64,000 bases of DNA from Sequoia sempervirens (GCA_007258455.2 VDFB02296725.1:19834-83833); one strand, 5' to 3'; shown: positions 1 through 11,888, numbered from the stretch's first letter. Translations and numbers: made by a program. Notes: generated from the letters alone by a model not told the origin.

Positions 1-221
1 CAGATGCTGGGAGGGAGGCATGCTATGATGTCATGGGCATTGATTAGATTGTATTTTGTGAGGGGCAGTTTGAGCTAGAGCGCCATAGGCTTGTTGTGTC
101 TGGTTTCTGATTAGTTATTGTAACTATTATTTCAAGTCTCGTTGCACCAGATCAGTGGGGCCATTTTTTTAGTCCTGGATGGGGGGTCACTTGGGAGTAG
201 ATGGTTCGGTGATAGACTTTG

Positions 222-869
222 TTTGCATGGGGGCCAGTTCTTCTAGCCTCACTATACAAAGACTTACATGAGTTTTCCTACTTGGACGTCCGAGCTCTTG
301 GGGCGGGGGTTACACTTTTGCACATCTGGGCTTGGGAGCACATTGCCATGCTTCATCCTTGAGTTGTTCCAGTTTTGATGGAGCTAGATGATCCGGTTGT
401 CTGGTGGATAGATGGATCCGATGTCTCATGTACCCACACAGGACAACATGAGATTCCCCACTGGCAAAGAGTCCTAGATGACATGTGAGTGTTCACATGG
501 CGGCCATATCTTGGATGGCCTGCATGGTTTGATGATGTTTAGAAGCTCTTCTTCGCCTGACAAGATAGGCTGATGCAGGGGCGAGAGCACATGATGATTG
601 AGAGGTACCTGCCAGGCAGGGTACAGAGGTAGTTCAGAGAGCCACATGACATGCTGATGATCAATACATGGCTATCTTTGCAAGGAATATGAGCCAAAGC
701 TCTTAGGGCTGCTACATACCAGCCTAGGAGGCTGGTCGATTCTTTCAGACAACTGGTGGTCAGGCCATGGCCATATGACCAGGATCAGGCTGATGTAGGG
801 ACCACACAGGGCTATAGAGACTGGTTTTGGATGTTGCTGAGACTTACAATTCTGGGGATATCATCTGCT
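222..869 (+). pseudogene. Plant mobile domain (PMD, MAIN/MAIL1-type) relic
   Basis: One continuous frame of about 216 codons reads as a PMD protein despite at least six in-frame stops. Visible blocks are AWGPVLLASLYKDLHEFSYL (from 225), GAGVTLLHIWAWEHIAMLHP, HWQRVLDDM, VFTWRPYLGWPAWFDD and ERYLPGRVQR. The WAWEH, TWRPY and RYLPGRVQRQF-like blocks are typical of PMD proteins encoded by plant transposons and by the MAIN/MAIL1 host genes. Several stops sit where the family has Gln (for example TAG right after GRVQR), consistent with C-to-T decay of methylated DNA. The N-terminal third is not recognisable upstream of 222. After 869 the frame passes into a low-complexity tail. It lies on the strand opposite to the Gypsy pol further right and may be an antisense extra ORF of that element or an unrelated transposon relic. 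PMD identity is fairly sure; function is lost. Confidence 0.75.
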
Positions 870-1589
870 TGATAGAGAGCCAAAGGCAAGGGAGTAGGAC
901 GGGCCAGGGGGACGAAGATGGGGACCGATGGGGCAGAGGACCACCATCCAATCAGGATGGGGGGCCCCAAAATCATCCACTCCAAGATCTGCAGGTAGGG
1001 GAGTAGAGATGGGATGTCCCTCAGTAGGACTAGGATCCGGGATGATAGGATAGGATCCCGACACCACCTAGGGATAGGGATCAGGACCAGCCACCCGTGC
1101 AACCACCTCCCTAGCCAGACCCCAGAGATGGCCAAATTTTATAGCTATAGACTTAGGTACAGGCACTAACAGCTGAGAGAGATCAGCTATGGCTAGAGCG
1201 GGACCACACGGTCCAGTAGAGATAGGCCGTAGAGCTACAAGCAACGACTGAGATGGGTAGATGACAACAACTAGAGAGCATGGACGCATCTTCCTCCTGG
1301 AGCACAATATCACTTCGAGCATACAGGGAGGTCGACTATTACAGATTATATTATTACCAAGCCATGTTGTGAGCAGCCCGAGTCCCAGACTTCTCATAGA
1401 GGACTGACCATAGACTTGCAAAGGATCACAGAGAGAGAGTTGGTGGCGAGGGCAACAACCAGCAGGGTTAGGCCTATTTTTGATCAAGATAGGATTCTTT
1501 TTGCACCCCATGGGCTTATTTTTGATAGCCCCATGGGCCATTGTACTCATACACATGTACATTGATCCAATTTTTTGTACCATGACAGT
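870..1589. other. Probable decayed tail of the PMD relic, no intact gene
   Basis: G- and A-rich sequence continuing the PMD frame. It carries many stops and a biased composition (Gly, Arg, Pro, Ser codons), as in the variable C-terminal tails of PMD transposon proteins. Long open frames on the minus strand (861-1583) are shadows with no recognisable domain. No independent gene is seen. Confidence 0.35.
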
Positions 1590-2600
1590 GGATTATTTTG
1601 ATGATATATGAGATGATGGTTATTTGATGATATGAGATATGTCCTATCTTTATTTTGATGCATTATGGATGGATTTAATTTTATATGTGATGCAATGATG
1701 TTCTATGATGCTATGATGATTCTTATATGATGCATTTATCTTTCAGTATCTTTTTATGTATGCTTCTATGGTGGTGTATGGTTGTAATCTATATGATTTA
1801 TATGTGATGCAAATGTGATGATTTATTCTATGAAATGATTTCTTTTTTTGATACCCTTTTCTGTTATGATGTGATGATGATGTGCAACTAACAGATCTAT
1901 ATTATGCCCCTAGTGGATGGTGATGCAAATTTTTCTTTTCACTATCTTTTCTGATGCACTTTCTATGATGTATGCAAAATGTTATGGTATGCAAATGCTT
2001 AGACTAGCAGATCTATATTATGCAATGATGAATGATATGTATTTATGATGTTATGATGATGAAATGATGTATGAAATGATAATGATGATTTATGTAATAA
2101 TGCATGTATAATGTGTGTTTATGACAGTGTGTGATGAAAATGATATGTGATGATCTTATGCAAATGAATGGTGCTTATATATGTTCTATGGATATTATGA
2201 TGATGGTATAGTATGATAAATGAAAATGATGTTATGATGATAATGCTATGGGATGATTATGTAAATGATGCTTATGATATGCTTAGAATAACCAATCTAT
2301 ATTATGCAATGATGGAAATGCACTGTTATAATATGATTTAATGTTTCCTATATGATATGATATGCAATATGCAATATGCTGATGGTTTGTGAATGCAGGA
2401 TGAATGCAATGGTGATGATGATTCTGTGATTAACTGTCATGGTACCATGTTAGTGCAGAAAGCAAGAGATAGAAGAAAGCAAGAGATTCCAACAAGACAT
2501 GAGATGATGATGATGATGATGATGATTACTTGCCGAGGAGTTGGGATTTTCAAAGGGCCAATTACCTTATGTTTGATTAAACACATAAGTACAATGCATC
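1590..2600. repeat. Degenerate ATG/ATGATG-rich low-complexity repeat
   Basis: About 1 kb dominated by atgatg, tatgatg and gatgatat words. A longer motif, agatctatattatgc or a near match, recurs near 1890, 2005 and 2295 and is usually followed by aatgatg, so the array has a higher-order spacing of roughly 110-290 bp. A short pure (ATG)n run sits near 2502-2524. Small open frames here are composition artefacts. Confidence 0.7.
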
Positions 2601-4309
2601 AAGGTATAAAGAACTAGGATAGCGTTGTACCTGGTGTGATGGACTTTGACTTGACAATCATATAGGAGTATCCTTTTTCACACCTGACATACAAAAACAT
2701 TACTAGGATGCACTTTAGGTACTTCAAACATCTCAGATCAAAACATAGAAAGACAAGCCTTCCTATGTGGTCAACAAGATATCTAAAACACCCTCCATAC
2801 ACACCTAATAAAGCAAGTATTCACCGAGGTTATATTACAAAGACATCCAACAAGAAAAAAAAATAAAAAGATAATGATCATTGCCCCATTCCTATCTCTC
2901 TAAATCCCTTCGTTTGGGACATCATCGAGAGGTCATCGAAATAAGCGCAAAAAGATAAGTCAAAAGACAAAGATAAAATAAACAAACAAGCTTTAATGTT
3001 CTTCAATACCACTAGCCAAGACTAAACTACGGTGATGCCTGATGTTGATGTCCATTGTAGGAAGGATGCATCCTAAGACATGACGATATCAAATGATTTG
3101 ATATAGGACTAATTGGATGATAGGCTATTGACATAAAGAGTTGACTAACTTGCTCATGTACAAACCTAGACTTGAGACTTTGATGTTTGGGTTTTCACTT
3201 TTGACTTGCTAGACTTGTTTCGACTGTTTTACCAAAGCCTAGGATGATGATTAATTATTATGAGTGATGTTTATTGCAGGTGAAAGCGAGATGAGATAGA
3301 TGGATTTTTTTCAAAATTTTGGATGTTTTTGGAGTTTTTGAAATGTTTTTGACGCTGTTTTTGGTATTTTCAAGATTTTACAAATGTTTTGATTTTTTGA
3401 ATTTTTCAAATGTTTTGGGGTTTTCCGAGATTTTGACCAAGAGACTAGCCTAAAGACTTATCCTAGGGGCCTTGGGGGTTGATCAATAGATTAGCCTTGC
3501 CTATGTTATACACATAGAGACCACGTAGTTCGAATGACACAAACTCGATTATTCATGAGATATGAACAAACAAATTTGCCAATTTATTATGATGGACTCC
3601 TAAAGGACTGGCCTAAGTGTCTCGGGGGATGATCAAAGATCAACCTTGCCTACGTTAAAGGATTAGAGACTTGTAGCTCAACAAGACAAATTTATTTTTG
3701 ACTTTTGACTAACTATTTGACCTGTTTTGGGATTTTGATATGTTTCAAATGTTTTGGGATTTTTGTGATTTTATAAATGTTTTTTGGGTTTTTTGATTTT
3801 CTGATGTTTTTTGATTTTCTAATTTAGGGACTTCAAGAATATACACGAATCCGATCCGATGAAAAAATTCCCCCAGCGTGAAACAATATAGACTACTCTG
3901 ATAGAGGAAGGACAAGCTGACCTTAAGAATGGGCCAAGTAGTACTAGGAGGGATCATGACACGAACACATGACCAAGCTATGATGTAGATGCGAATGGGT
4001 GATGGATGAAGATATGGAATGTGATGAAAGTGTAATGGATGGATGGTGCAGAACGAGTCATGAAGATCTTGGTGGATGGATAGTGCTTATTTACACAAGG
4101 CACCTATTTGCCAGGTTTTCAACAAGGTACTTTCCCAAAGTGCCACCAAAGTGGTTTTCACTAGAGGATGATTTTTTTCTTTACTGTTTTCAATCCTTTT
4201 TCTGATTTTTTTGGATTTTTTACTTTTTTGATTTTTTATGTTGTCACCAAGATGCTTGTTTGCCAGGTTTTCATTAGGATGACCATTTTTTTAGGACTTT
4301 TTCTAATTT
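2601..4309. other. T-rich spacer, probable long 3' untranslated part of the Gypsy element
   Basis: No gene recognised. The stretch 3290-3430, 3720-3830 and 4190-4360 consists of T-runs broken by gattttt and tgtttt. A direct repeat of about 150 bp is visible: the block with ggccttgggggttgatcaat (3467) recurs as gtctcgggggatgatcaaag (3619), each followed by accttgcctac or agccttgcctat. The motif tttgccaggttttca occurs near 4108 and 4259. It lies directly 3' of the minus-strand integrase, where Tat elements often have a long 3' UTR. I found neither a polypurine tract nor a 3' LTR. Confidence 0.45.
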
Positions 4310-5400
4310 TTATGGATTTTTGGTTCTATACCTCGAAAGATTTAGGCATAATTTTTTTTTAAGATGGGAGTTGTTGATGGGCTCTTGCAGAGGCTCGCCT
4401 TCGGGTGTTGATAACTGATACACCCCTGACTTGTAGCTCATTGTGATGATGAAAGTTCCCAACCAATTGGGTTCAAACTTTCCCTTACTATCTAGATTTG
4501 GGAGGTTCTTCTGTTTCTCCTTTAACACAAGTTCTCTGAATTGATAGGTCCTGCTCTTGATCTTCTTGTTATAGCTCCTCTTGAGTCAATTCTGATAGAC
4601 CTGCAAATGGTTCAATGCTTCTATACATCGCTCATCCAGTAGCTCCAACTCATTCAGTCTTGATACTCGGTATTCTTCACCCGTGATGAGGTTTTGTGGT
4701 GATATTCTTAGTGATGGGAGTTCAATCTCAATGGGTAATACGACCTCTGATCCGTAGACCAGGGAGAAAGGGGTGGCACCTGTTGGTGTGCAGATGCTGG
4801 TTAGATAGGCCCAAAGGGTGGGATTTAGCTGTAGATGCTAGTAACGACCTGTGTCATTGACTGTCTTTTTGAGGATTTTTAAAATGGTTTTATTGGTGGC
4901 TTTTGCTTGGCCATTTCCTTGGGGATAATACAGAGTGGAAAATCAATGTTGGATTTTGAATTTTTCACATAGATCACAAACATCCTGATTCTTGAAAGGT
5001 GTCCCATTATCTGAGATAATAGCTTGGGGAACACCGTATCAACGTATTAAGTAGTTTAGGATGAACTTTGATATCTTCTTTCCAGTGATGTATGTCATGG
5101 GGATGGCTTCCACCCACTTGGTAAAGTACTTAGTGGCAGTTATGATGAACTTGTGGCCATTAGATGAGGTGGGGGTTATCTTTCCAATGAGATTGAGTTC
5201 CCACTATGAAAAGGGCCAAGGTGTGACAATAGGATGAAGTTCTTGAGCTGGAGCATGGATGAGGTCCCCATGCTGCTGACATTGTAGGAACCTTTTGACG
5301 TAGTCGTGTGTTTCTCTTTCCATTGTAGGCCAATAATATCCCATCCTCAACAATTTCTTGGCCAAGGTCATAAGGTTCCTTCTATGCTCCTACGATAAAG
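4310..5400 (-). pseudogene. Gypsy integrase domain, inactive
   Basis: Read on the minus strand the order is: part of the zinc-finger region (LLRMGYYWPTMERE, then FLQCQQHGD), the core with GHKFIITATKYFTKWVEAIP, YGVPQAIISDNGTPFKNQ, YYPQGNGQAKATNKT, WAYLTSICTPTGATPFSLVY, and the C-terminal block GKFEPNWLGTFIITMS. In the DDE triad only the aspartate of ISDNG is kept. The first Asp of the family block reads N (WELNLIG) and the Glu of GQAEATNK reads Lys. The H-H half of the zinc finger is not visible. Several stops break the frame. No chromodomain follows. The domain identification is secure; it cannot integrate DNA. Confidence 0.88.
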
Positions 5401-5514
5401 GGTATTTCCTAGGATGAAAAATTGGGGTGGTTTATTGACAAAGGTTCTTTTTAGGCTTGAGGGTAAGTCAGCGGGTTGGACCCCTATTTTCAAGTAGGTA
5501 TAAATGTCATGGTA

Positions 5515-6114
5515 CTAGGGATCACCGAGACCAATGATTTCACACACAAATTTTGACTCTGGCACCTCGAATGCAGGTACAAGAAGCTTCTCTACCAAAA
5601 ATTCATGTCTTGGGACATTGCGAGGGATGTCCAACAAGGATCCAATTGTTGCCATGGAATCTGCTGCTCTGTTGTTTGCTTTGGGTATCTGCTCAAATGT
5701 GATCTTGATGAAGGATTCCTTAAGAGTTTCCACCAATTTCTTGTATGGAGTTAGCTTGTCATCCTTAGTCTGGTACTCACCATTCACTTGATTGATTATA
5801 ATTTATGAGTCCCCATACATCATGAGAGCCATGATATGCCACTGCACTGCTATTCTGAGCCCTATGGTTAGAGCCTCATATTATGCGATATTATTCGTGC
5901 AAAGAAATGCCAACTTGTAGGACCTTGGTATGCAGTCTCCCTGGAGGGTGATGAAAAAGAAACCAGCTCTTGATCCATGCTGTGTGTAGGAACCATGAAA
6001 GTAGAGTTTCCAGTGGTCGGCTATACTGAGATTGAAGATGGATTCATCTGGAAACTCTAATATGAGTGGATTCTTTGAATACATGGGTGCTTCTACAAGC
6101 TGATCTGCGATCAC
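5515..6114 (-). pseudogene. Additional RNase H-like (RVT_3) domain of the Tat element
   Basis: Two frame segments (5881-6114 and 5515-5787) form one RNase H-like domain after the regular RNase H. The first holds ADHWKLYFHGSYTQHGSRAG, where the family usually has W-x-L-x-F-D-G-S, so the first catalytic Asp reads His. The second holds FEQIPKANNRAADSMATIGS, matching the C-terminal NxxAD block. Between them the frame reads YEALTIGLRIA and MMYGDS with stops. A second RNase H between RNase H and integrase is the defining trait of Tat-lineage Gypsy elements. Confidence 0.82.
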
Positions 6115-6744
6115 CTAGCCTTTGATTGATTTCTGTTCCATGTACTTGATGTCATACTCAGATAGAATCATGACCCACTTGGCCATACTTCCTGTGAGCA
6201 TTTCCTTTGATAGTAGGTACTTTAGGGGCTTAATCTTGGTGATGAGTTTGATTTTGTGTGCCAACATGTAATGTATGAACTTCCATGAAGCAAACACTAC
6301 TGCTAGACAAGATTTTTCAATGAATGAGTAGTTTAACTCATGTCCGACCATTGTGCGGATGATGTAATAGATGGCCCTCTCTGTCTTATTTTCATCGTGC
6401 TGACCTAGAAGAGCACCGAGGGTTGCTGCTGTTGCTGATACATAGAGGATGAGAGGTTTTCTTGGGATTGGTGGCATGAGGACTAGAGGTGTGAGTAGAT
6501 ATTCTTTGATTTTGTTGAAGGCTTGGTCACACTTCTCATCCCACTTGTATGCTACGCCCTTCTGGAGTAGGTGAGAATAAGGGATTTTCTTGTCTGCTAG
6601 TTGTGCTATGAACCTACAGATGGACTGAAGCCTACCTTGGAGGCCTCTCAACTGTTCCAATGTTTTGGGTGCCTCCATCTCAAGGATTGCTTTTACCTTG
6701 GTGGGATCTATTTCAATACCCCTCATTGACACAGTGTATCCCAA
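6115..6744 (-). pseudogene. Reverse transcriptase thumb and RNase H domain of the Tat element
   Basis: An open stretch of 209 codons with the RT thumb (GIEIDPTKVKAILEMEAPKT, LEQLRGLQGRLQSICRFI) followed by the RNase H part (PLILYVSATAATLGALLGQH, ERAIYYIIRTMVGHELNY, EKSCLAVVFASWKF). The usual Asp of LYxSATxxA-type Tat RNase H is replaced by Ser-Ala, as is common in this lineage, where the second RNase H is thought to compensate. A stop separates it from the downstream extra RNase H. Confidence 0.85.
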
Positions 6745-6769
6745 TAGCTTTCCTGACTATATGTCGAAG

Positions 6770-7558
6770 ATGCACTTCTTGGATTTAAACGAACCTTGTA
6801 TTCCTCCAGCCTATTGAAAATAGCGCTCAAGGTTGCTATGTGATCTCTCCTTTTCTTGGATTTTTCTAGTATGTCATCAATGTAATCTTAGGCAATTTTG
6901 TGGATCATGTCATGAAATATTAATGTCATGGCTCTTTGGTAGGTGGCCACAACATTCTTTAGGCTAAATGGCATCATGTTCCAGCAGTAGGTCCCCCATG
7001 GACAAGTGAAGGCCATTTTGTGTTGGTCCTCTTTGGAAATCATTATTTGGCTGTACCCAGAGAAACTATCCATCAGAAAAAGAATTTCATGTCCCACTGT
7101 GATGTCCACTATCATGTCAATGTTAGGAAATGGGAAATCATCTTTCAGACATGCTTTGTTTAGGTCTCTGAAACCATGAAGATTTAGATGCCCCCATCGG
7201 GCTTTGAAATAGGAACTAGATTTGATACCCACTCTAGGTAGTCGATTGGTCGTATAAATCCTGCATCAAGTAGCTTCTTCAATTCCATCTTGACTAACAA
7301 AGCAATTTGAGGATGCATTTTTCTTAATTTTTGTTTGACAGGCTTTGCTTCAGGGTATACTACTAGGTGATGGACCACAATCTCTAGATCGAGCCCAGGC
7401 ATGTCCACATAGCTCCATGCAAAGTTGATCTTTCTTTCCTTTAAGAAGGCTTCCAAGAGCTCTTGTTCCTCTAAGAGTAATGACTCTGCATAAAATGTGA
7501 TGTGCAGTGTCTCCTCTGTTCCCAAGTTGACCGGATTGCATTTTTTGGCTAGAACCAC
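6770..7558 (-). pseudogene. Reverse transcriptase palm and fingers of the Tat element
   Basis: Segment 7184-7558 has the start of RT: ELKKLLDAGFIRPIDYLEWV and SNLVPISKPDGG. Segment 6888-7232 continues with FRDLNKACLKDDFPFPNIDM, EILFLMDSFSGYSQIMISKE and MAFTCPWGTYCWNMMPFSLK. The catalytic YxDD box reads DYIDD just after a stop near 6886, followed by ILEKSKKRRDH. The frame changes between segments. Motif order and spacing match Gypsy RT; the copy is broken by stops and at least one frameshift. Confidence 0.88.
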
Positions 7559-8449
7559 TAATTTTTCCTGATGTAGAGCTCTAAGAGGAAGATTGAATCC
7601 CCCATCCTCAGGAACCTCAGAGAGGTTTTCATCATCATATGAATCCTTTCTTTTTACTTTTTTCTAGTTAGAGAGTGCCACGGTGTGGTTTTCACTCAAA
7701 GACTTTGAGATTATTCTCAAGTTTTTGCTTTTGCGACTGAAGGATTCAATTGTCTCCCCGTAGTAAGCTTGCGTGTCTATTATGATATCAAACCCAACCT
7801 TGTGATCTCTGCATGGTATCGTTTCCCACAATCCCATGAATTCTTAGAGTGCTTCATCATTTTTGAAGGTGTTTAGAATTGGCGGTCCTCGTTTGTTGTA
7901 ATTGATGAGTTGGGGGTAGACTAGATTGATTTCATGGATTTGACTGGTTGAATCAAATGATAAAATACTAATCATGAGTAGGGATGTATCTTCAAAAAGC
8001 ATGGGTAAATCAGTTATGGGGTCTTCCTCACTAGCTACATCTATGACCTGATTTATGGATAGGGGTGTTTGACAAGTGGGTGTTGATTGTCGAGGAGGAT
8101 TTCTGACATTCCTAACCGAGGAACCTTTTCCAAGTATGGTCACCCTAAGAGGGGTACATCCAAGGACAAGATTTTCATATGAAACTCAAGAATGAGAGGT
8201 ATTAAAAGACCATTGTCATTTTGCCTGAGTTTTTTATTCCTATCATTACCCATGGCAAGCATCATTTGTAAGCCTTTACTACTATCATCCATAGGTAGGG
8301 GTCTATTGTCTTGGTATAGAAGATGTGATGGGTCCTCTTCTATCACTTCCCGACCTAGGTCCCCCCAAACTTCTGAAGCTGGATGAACCTGCCGTGAAGG
8401 TTTGGGATGATGTTCCTGTTGGTTGAGGCTGTCCGTGAGATCTAGGAGA

Positions 8450-8832
8450 TTATGGTAACTCTCCTACCACAAAGGCACTTTTCTTCATTTTATAATTTCC
8501 ACATCCATCATCTTGGATAATGAATTTGATTTCAGATGTATTAGGGATGGTGGGTGTCTTTGTCACATAATTGGAAGCTAATGTAGCTAGGTCTACATAC
8601 GGAGTGGTGGGGCCTTCATCCTTTTTTGGAACTTGGGGAATCTTGTAATATTTTGACTCTAGGATTTTGCAATAGGCAAAGGGTTTAGGATCACTGTGGA
8701 TGGTAACCTCTTGATTTTCATAAGGGAATTTGATGAATTGGTGAAAGGTTGATACCATCGCTTGCATCCCATGGATCCATAGATTCCCTAGGAGAATGTT
8801 ATAAGGAAGATCAAGGTCTAGGACCTGGCATG
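8450..8832 (-). pseudogene. C-terminal part of the Tat aspartic protease, split by an insertion
   Basis: On the minus strand the frame resumes at the insertion edge with QVLDLDLPYNILLGNLWIHG followed by MQAMVSTFHQFIKFP, the block that ends the retropepsin domain in Tat elements (usually ILLGRPWIHxxxAVPSTxHQ). The upstream half is at 11889-12302. The two halves join at a codon for DTTC/QVL across the nested element 8833-11888. Downstream 7600-8450 is the linker to RT, with stops and no recognised domain. Confidence 0.8.
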
Positions 8833-9222
8833 TGTTGGAATTGTGAAACAAGCACAAAACCATGAGCCTCAGGATCAAACAACAAACAAAACACCTTCTA
8901 CGCAAGAGATCTGCAAACAAATATGTGCAATTATCTTCAACAAGAAAAAGCTACATAAGAGAGAAAACTTTCAAGAAGATATGAAAGCTATAGATATTCT
9001 CCCGTTAATAATTACAATGAGATCAATCCTTATAAAAGGAGATCAAGAAACCCTAAAGTGAAACCTAAAAGGGAAACCCTAGTGTGCACACTTAATAATT
9101 AATAAATAATTAACTATTAATGTGCCTAAGTTTTGCTTAAGTAACTAAAGTGATAAGTGACTTAATTAATTAACCAATATGATTAAATTAATTAAGTGTT
9201 CAAATAAATTATTACTCTAACA
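8833..9222 (-). repeat. 3' LTR of the nested element
   Basis: Matches 11500-11888 almost throughout, beginning tgttggaattgtgaaacaag on the plus strand and ending attactctaaca. Differences between the two LTRs are limited to scattered substitutions and small indels, so the insertion is younger than the decay of the host Tat element. Confidence 0.88.
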
Positions 9223-9230
9223 CCCCCCTT
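9223..9230 (-). other. Polypurine tract of the nested element
   Basis: AAGGGGGG on the minus strand immediately before TGTTAGAG, the start of the 3' LTR. This is the usual plus-strand primer position. Confidence 0.75.
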
Positions 9231-11487
9231 AAGATGAACTTAGGAAGTAGCTAAAACACTAAGAAAAATATGCATGAAAGCAAAGATGGGTCTCGACAAA
9301 CAAGGCCAAGTAAGGTACCCATGTATAAACAAAAGATCTCTATAATGCAGAGAAATAGAGAAAACCTTGTGGGAAAAACTCCACTCCAAGTAGAGATCAA
9401 AGGCGATTGAAGGACTGAAGAGCCTCCAAATCAAGGAAATGTCTTGAAAAAGAAGAACATGTAGAACATCACAGAAGCATGAAGAAGCTGCAAACTCTGT
9501 CGAAAGATGACTGCTATGGTGCCGAAGAACCTCCTCTGATAGGGTGCTTATGATCAAGAAGAAAACAATCTGCATGAGTGCCCCCAATGACACTACTCAA
9601 ATCAGATGGAAAACGAAGGAAAACACCTGGAACTCGAAGATATAGATGGTAAAGGTACCAAAAATTCTGAAGAACTCTGATCAACCGAGGAAATGGAAGG
9701 TCGACTCTAGAAATAGGAAAGAAAGAGTGTCCATCATATGGTAAGTGATCCATCTCACCGAAATGCATGGGTAACCAGCCGTTGCATCCACCTAGTACAT
9801 AGGAACAAATACTATATACATAGCTCACTCCAATGAAACCAAGAAGCATTGACACCAATAGTAGAAACGCCCCATAATGCTGAAAAGGGAGAGGCATGAT
9901 AGGTACACTGAAAATGAATGCCTGAAAGTAGTGCATGAAGAGGAACCAAGAGCATCTAAAGGTGCAATCATGAAAGTACAAGTAGATAGAAAGGATGTGA
10001 AAACAAAAGTCACATACACATGAGAAAGGTATGAAGGAAAACAATGATAAACATCAACCCCCATGGCACTTTATATCATAGTGCGAGTACAACAAGGCAC
10101 AAAGTGATGTGCAAGAATCCCAAATATACACGTACAATGCTGTGGCACTTTATCTTAGTGCATTTACAAAATAGAACATGCATGAAAAAGATGTCTACAA
10201 TGTCCAAATAGGACTGAAAACTGGAAATACATATAGAATAGCAAAAAATGAGTCATCCCACACAAACAAAAAGTTTCCAAGAACTAAAATGTCCAAGTAA
10301 TTCACTAGATTGTGAAAACACAAAAATATGAATAAAATGTACTTGGAGAACAATTTGGAAAAATTGCATGGATGGAACTGAAGAGCTCTAAAGGAGGGTT
10401 CCAACGCCACTGAGATCATGAAAAATGAAGAAACTGGTTAGAAGTTATGAGCTCGGGATTGAAAACAGATCCTTTGACTTCAACAGGCTGTAGAATGCAC
10501 CAGTAGAAAAATAAAGTGATGAGACCCACACCACTAAAAAGTTGATGGAATCAACTTTCCGACGATATCTCATTTTCCAAAAAACTATATCGTATGCCCA
10601 ATTACGGCCTCTGGAAGAAAACAACTCCAAAGGGGAAAAACTAGTACTGGATTAAATTTGACGGTCATACGACCATCGCAATAAAAATCCAAGCCTAAAT
10701 TTGATGGCTAAATGGCCATCGCCGCACATGCATAAATGGGCTTATTTTATAGAAAATGTTTTTTTTTAAAACATTAAAAAATATTTACAAATAATTTTTT
10801 TTTTGAAAAAAATCTTTGGGTGGGGGGGCACATGGGCCACCCCCACCAAGCCTCATAGGGCATAGCAGGTACGACCTACACAGTACCCTGCGTAGGCGTA
10901 CCATGCCTACAAGCCTTTAAAAAAGGCTTTTGTTTAAAAAAAAAAAACTTTTTGTTTACTTTTACAATTTATTTTTTCAATGATTTTTTAAAATAAATTT
11001 TGAATTTTTTTTTTATAAAAAAATGCCAACCTGAGAATTTTTATTGTGATTTTTTTTCGATCCGCGTGTAGAAGGGTCCGTAAGGCCGCACAAACAATTT
11101 TTTTTGCCGCAGCGGTCAACTGGACCAAATATAGGTGAGTTTACAGTCGATCTTTAGGTTTTTGGCCATTCTGAACACAACGGTGAGGTCCGTTTGGGCT
11201 CAAAATGCACCAAAAAATTGAGCACCCCTTGGATTTGGAAAAATAATCCCTTTCTTCAAACCCTCATAGATTTGACAAACAGAAGCCAAATTTGACAAAA
11301 CAAAGGTTGATCTTGACTATTCCGGTAGCTCTGGATTCAATGGAGAGGTCTGATGCCTACCAAAATGCTTCTAAAATGACCCTCCTCCAAAATTTTCAAA
11401 AACAAGCAAAAAGGATTCAAATATGAAGCCTGCAACCCTTGTTGAAGAAAAAACCTCATAAATTGAGAAGGGGTTTGCTGAATCCAC

Positions 11488-11499
11488 GCTCTGATACCA
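11488..11499 (-). other. Primer binding site, initiator tRNA-Met type
   Basis: TGGTATCAGAGC on the minus strand, with no gap to the LTR end AACA. This 12-mer is the classic iMet PBS of plant Copia elements. Confidence 0.88.
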
Positions 11500-11888
11500 T
11501 GTTAGAATTGTGAAACAAGCACAAAACCATGAGCCTCAGGATCAAACAACAAACAAAACACCTTCTATGCAAGAGATATGAAAACAAATATGTGCAATTA
11601 TCTTCAACAAGAAAAAGCTATAGAAGAGAGAAAACTTTCAAGAAGATATGAAAGCTACATATATTCTCTCGTTAATAATTACAATGAGATCAATCCTTAT
11701 AAAAGGAGATCAAGAAACCCTAAAGTGAAACCTAAAAGGGAAACCTAGTGTGCACGCTTAATAATTAATAAATAATTAATTATTAATGTGCCTAAGTTTA
11801 GCTTAAGTAACTAAAGTGATAAGTGACTTAATTAATTAACAAAAATGATTAAATTAATTAAGTGAAATAACTTATTACTCCAAAAACA
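11500..11888 (-). repeat. 5' LTR of the nested element
   Basis: Direct repeat of 8833-9222. Its outer tip reads TGTTTTTGGAGTAATAAG on the minus strand, against TGTTAGAGTAATAA in the 3' LTR, so the outermost bases differ. Confidence 0.85.

Larger units (their letters stand above)
8833..11888 (-). mobile_element. Nested non-autonomous LTR retrotransposon with iMet-tRNA PBS
   Basis: Two direct repeats of about 390 bp (8833-9222 and 11500-11888) bound a 2.3-kb interior. On the minus strand the LTR reads TGTT...AACA. The PBS TGGTATCAGAGC (11488-11499) lies directly beside the 5' LTR and is the sequence complementary to initiator tRNA-Met used by most plant Copia elements. A polypurine tract AAGGGGGG (9223-9230) precedes the 3' LTR. 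The interior has no gag, RT or integrase that I can recognise; minus-strand frames at 9240-10630 look meaningless. The flanks share ACATG/GCATG, compatible with a short target duplication whose exact length I could not fix because the outer 5' LTR tip is altered. It sits inside the Tat protease. Confidence 0.88.

Noticed and set aside
9240..10630. Series of minus-strand frames in the nested LTR element, rich in Phe, Leu and Ser
   Set aside because: They overlap each other, contain no Copia motifs (no zinc knuckle, integrase or YVDD) and look like non-coding sequence of a non-autonomous element.
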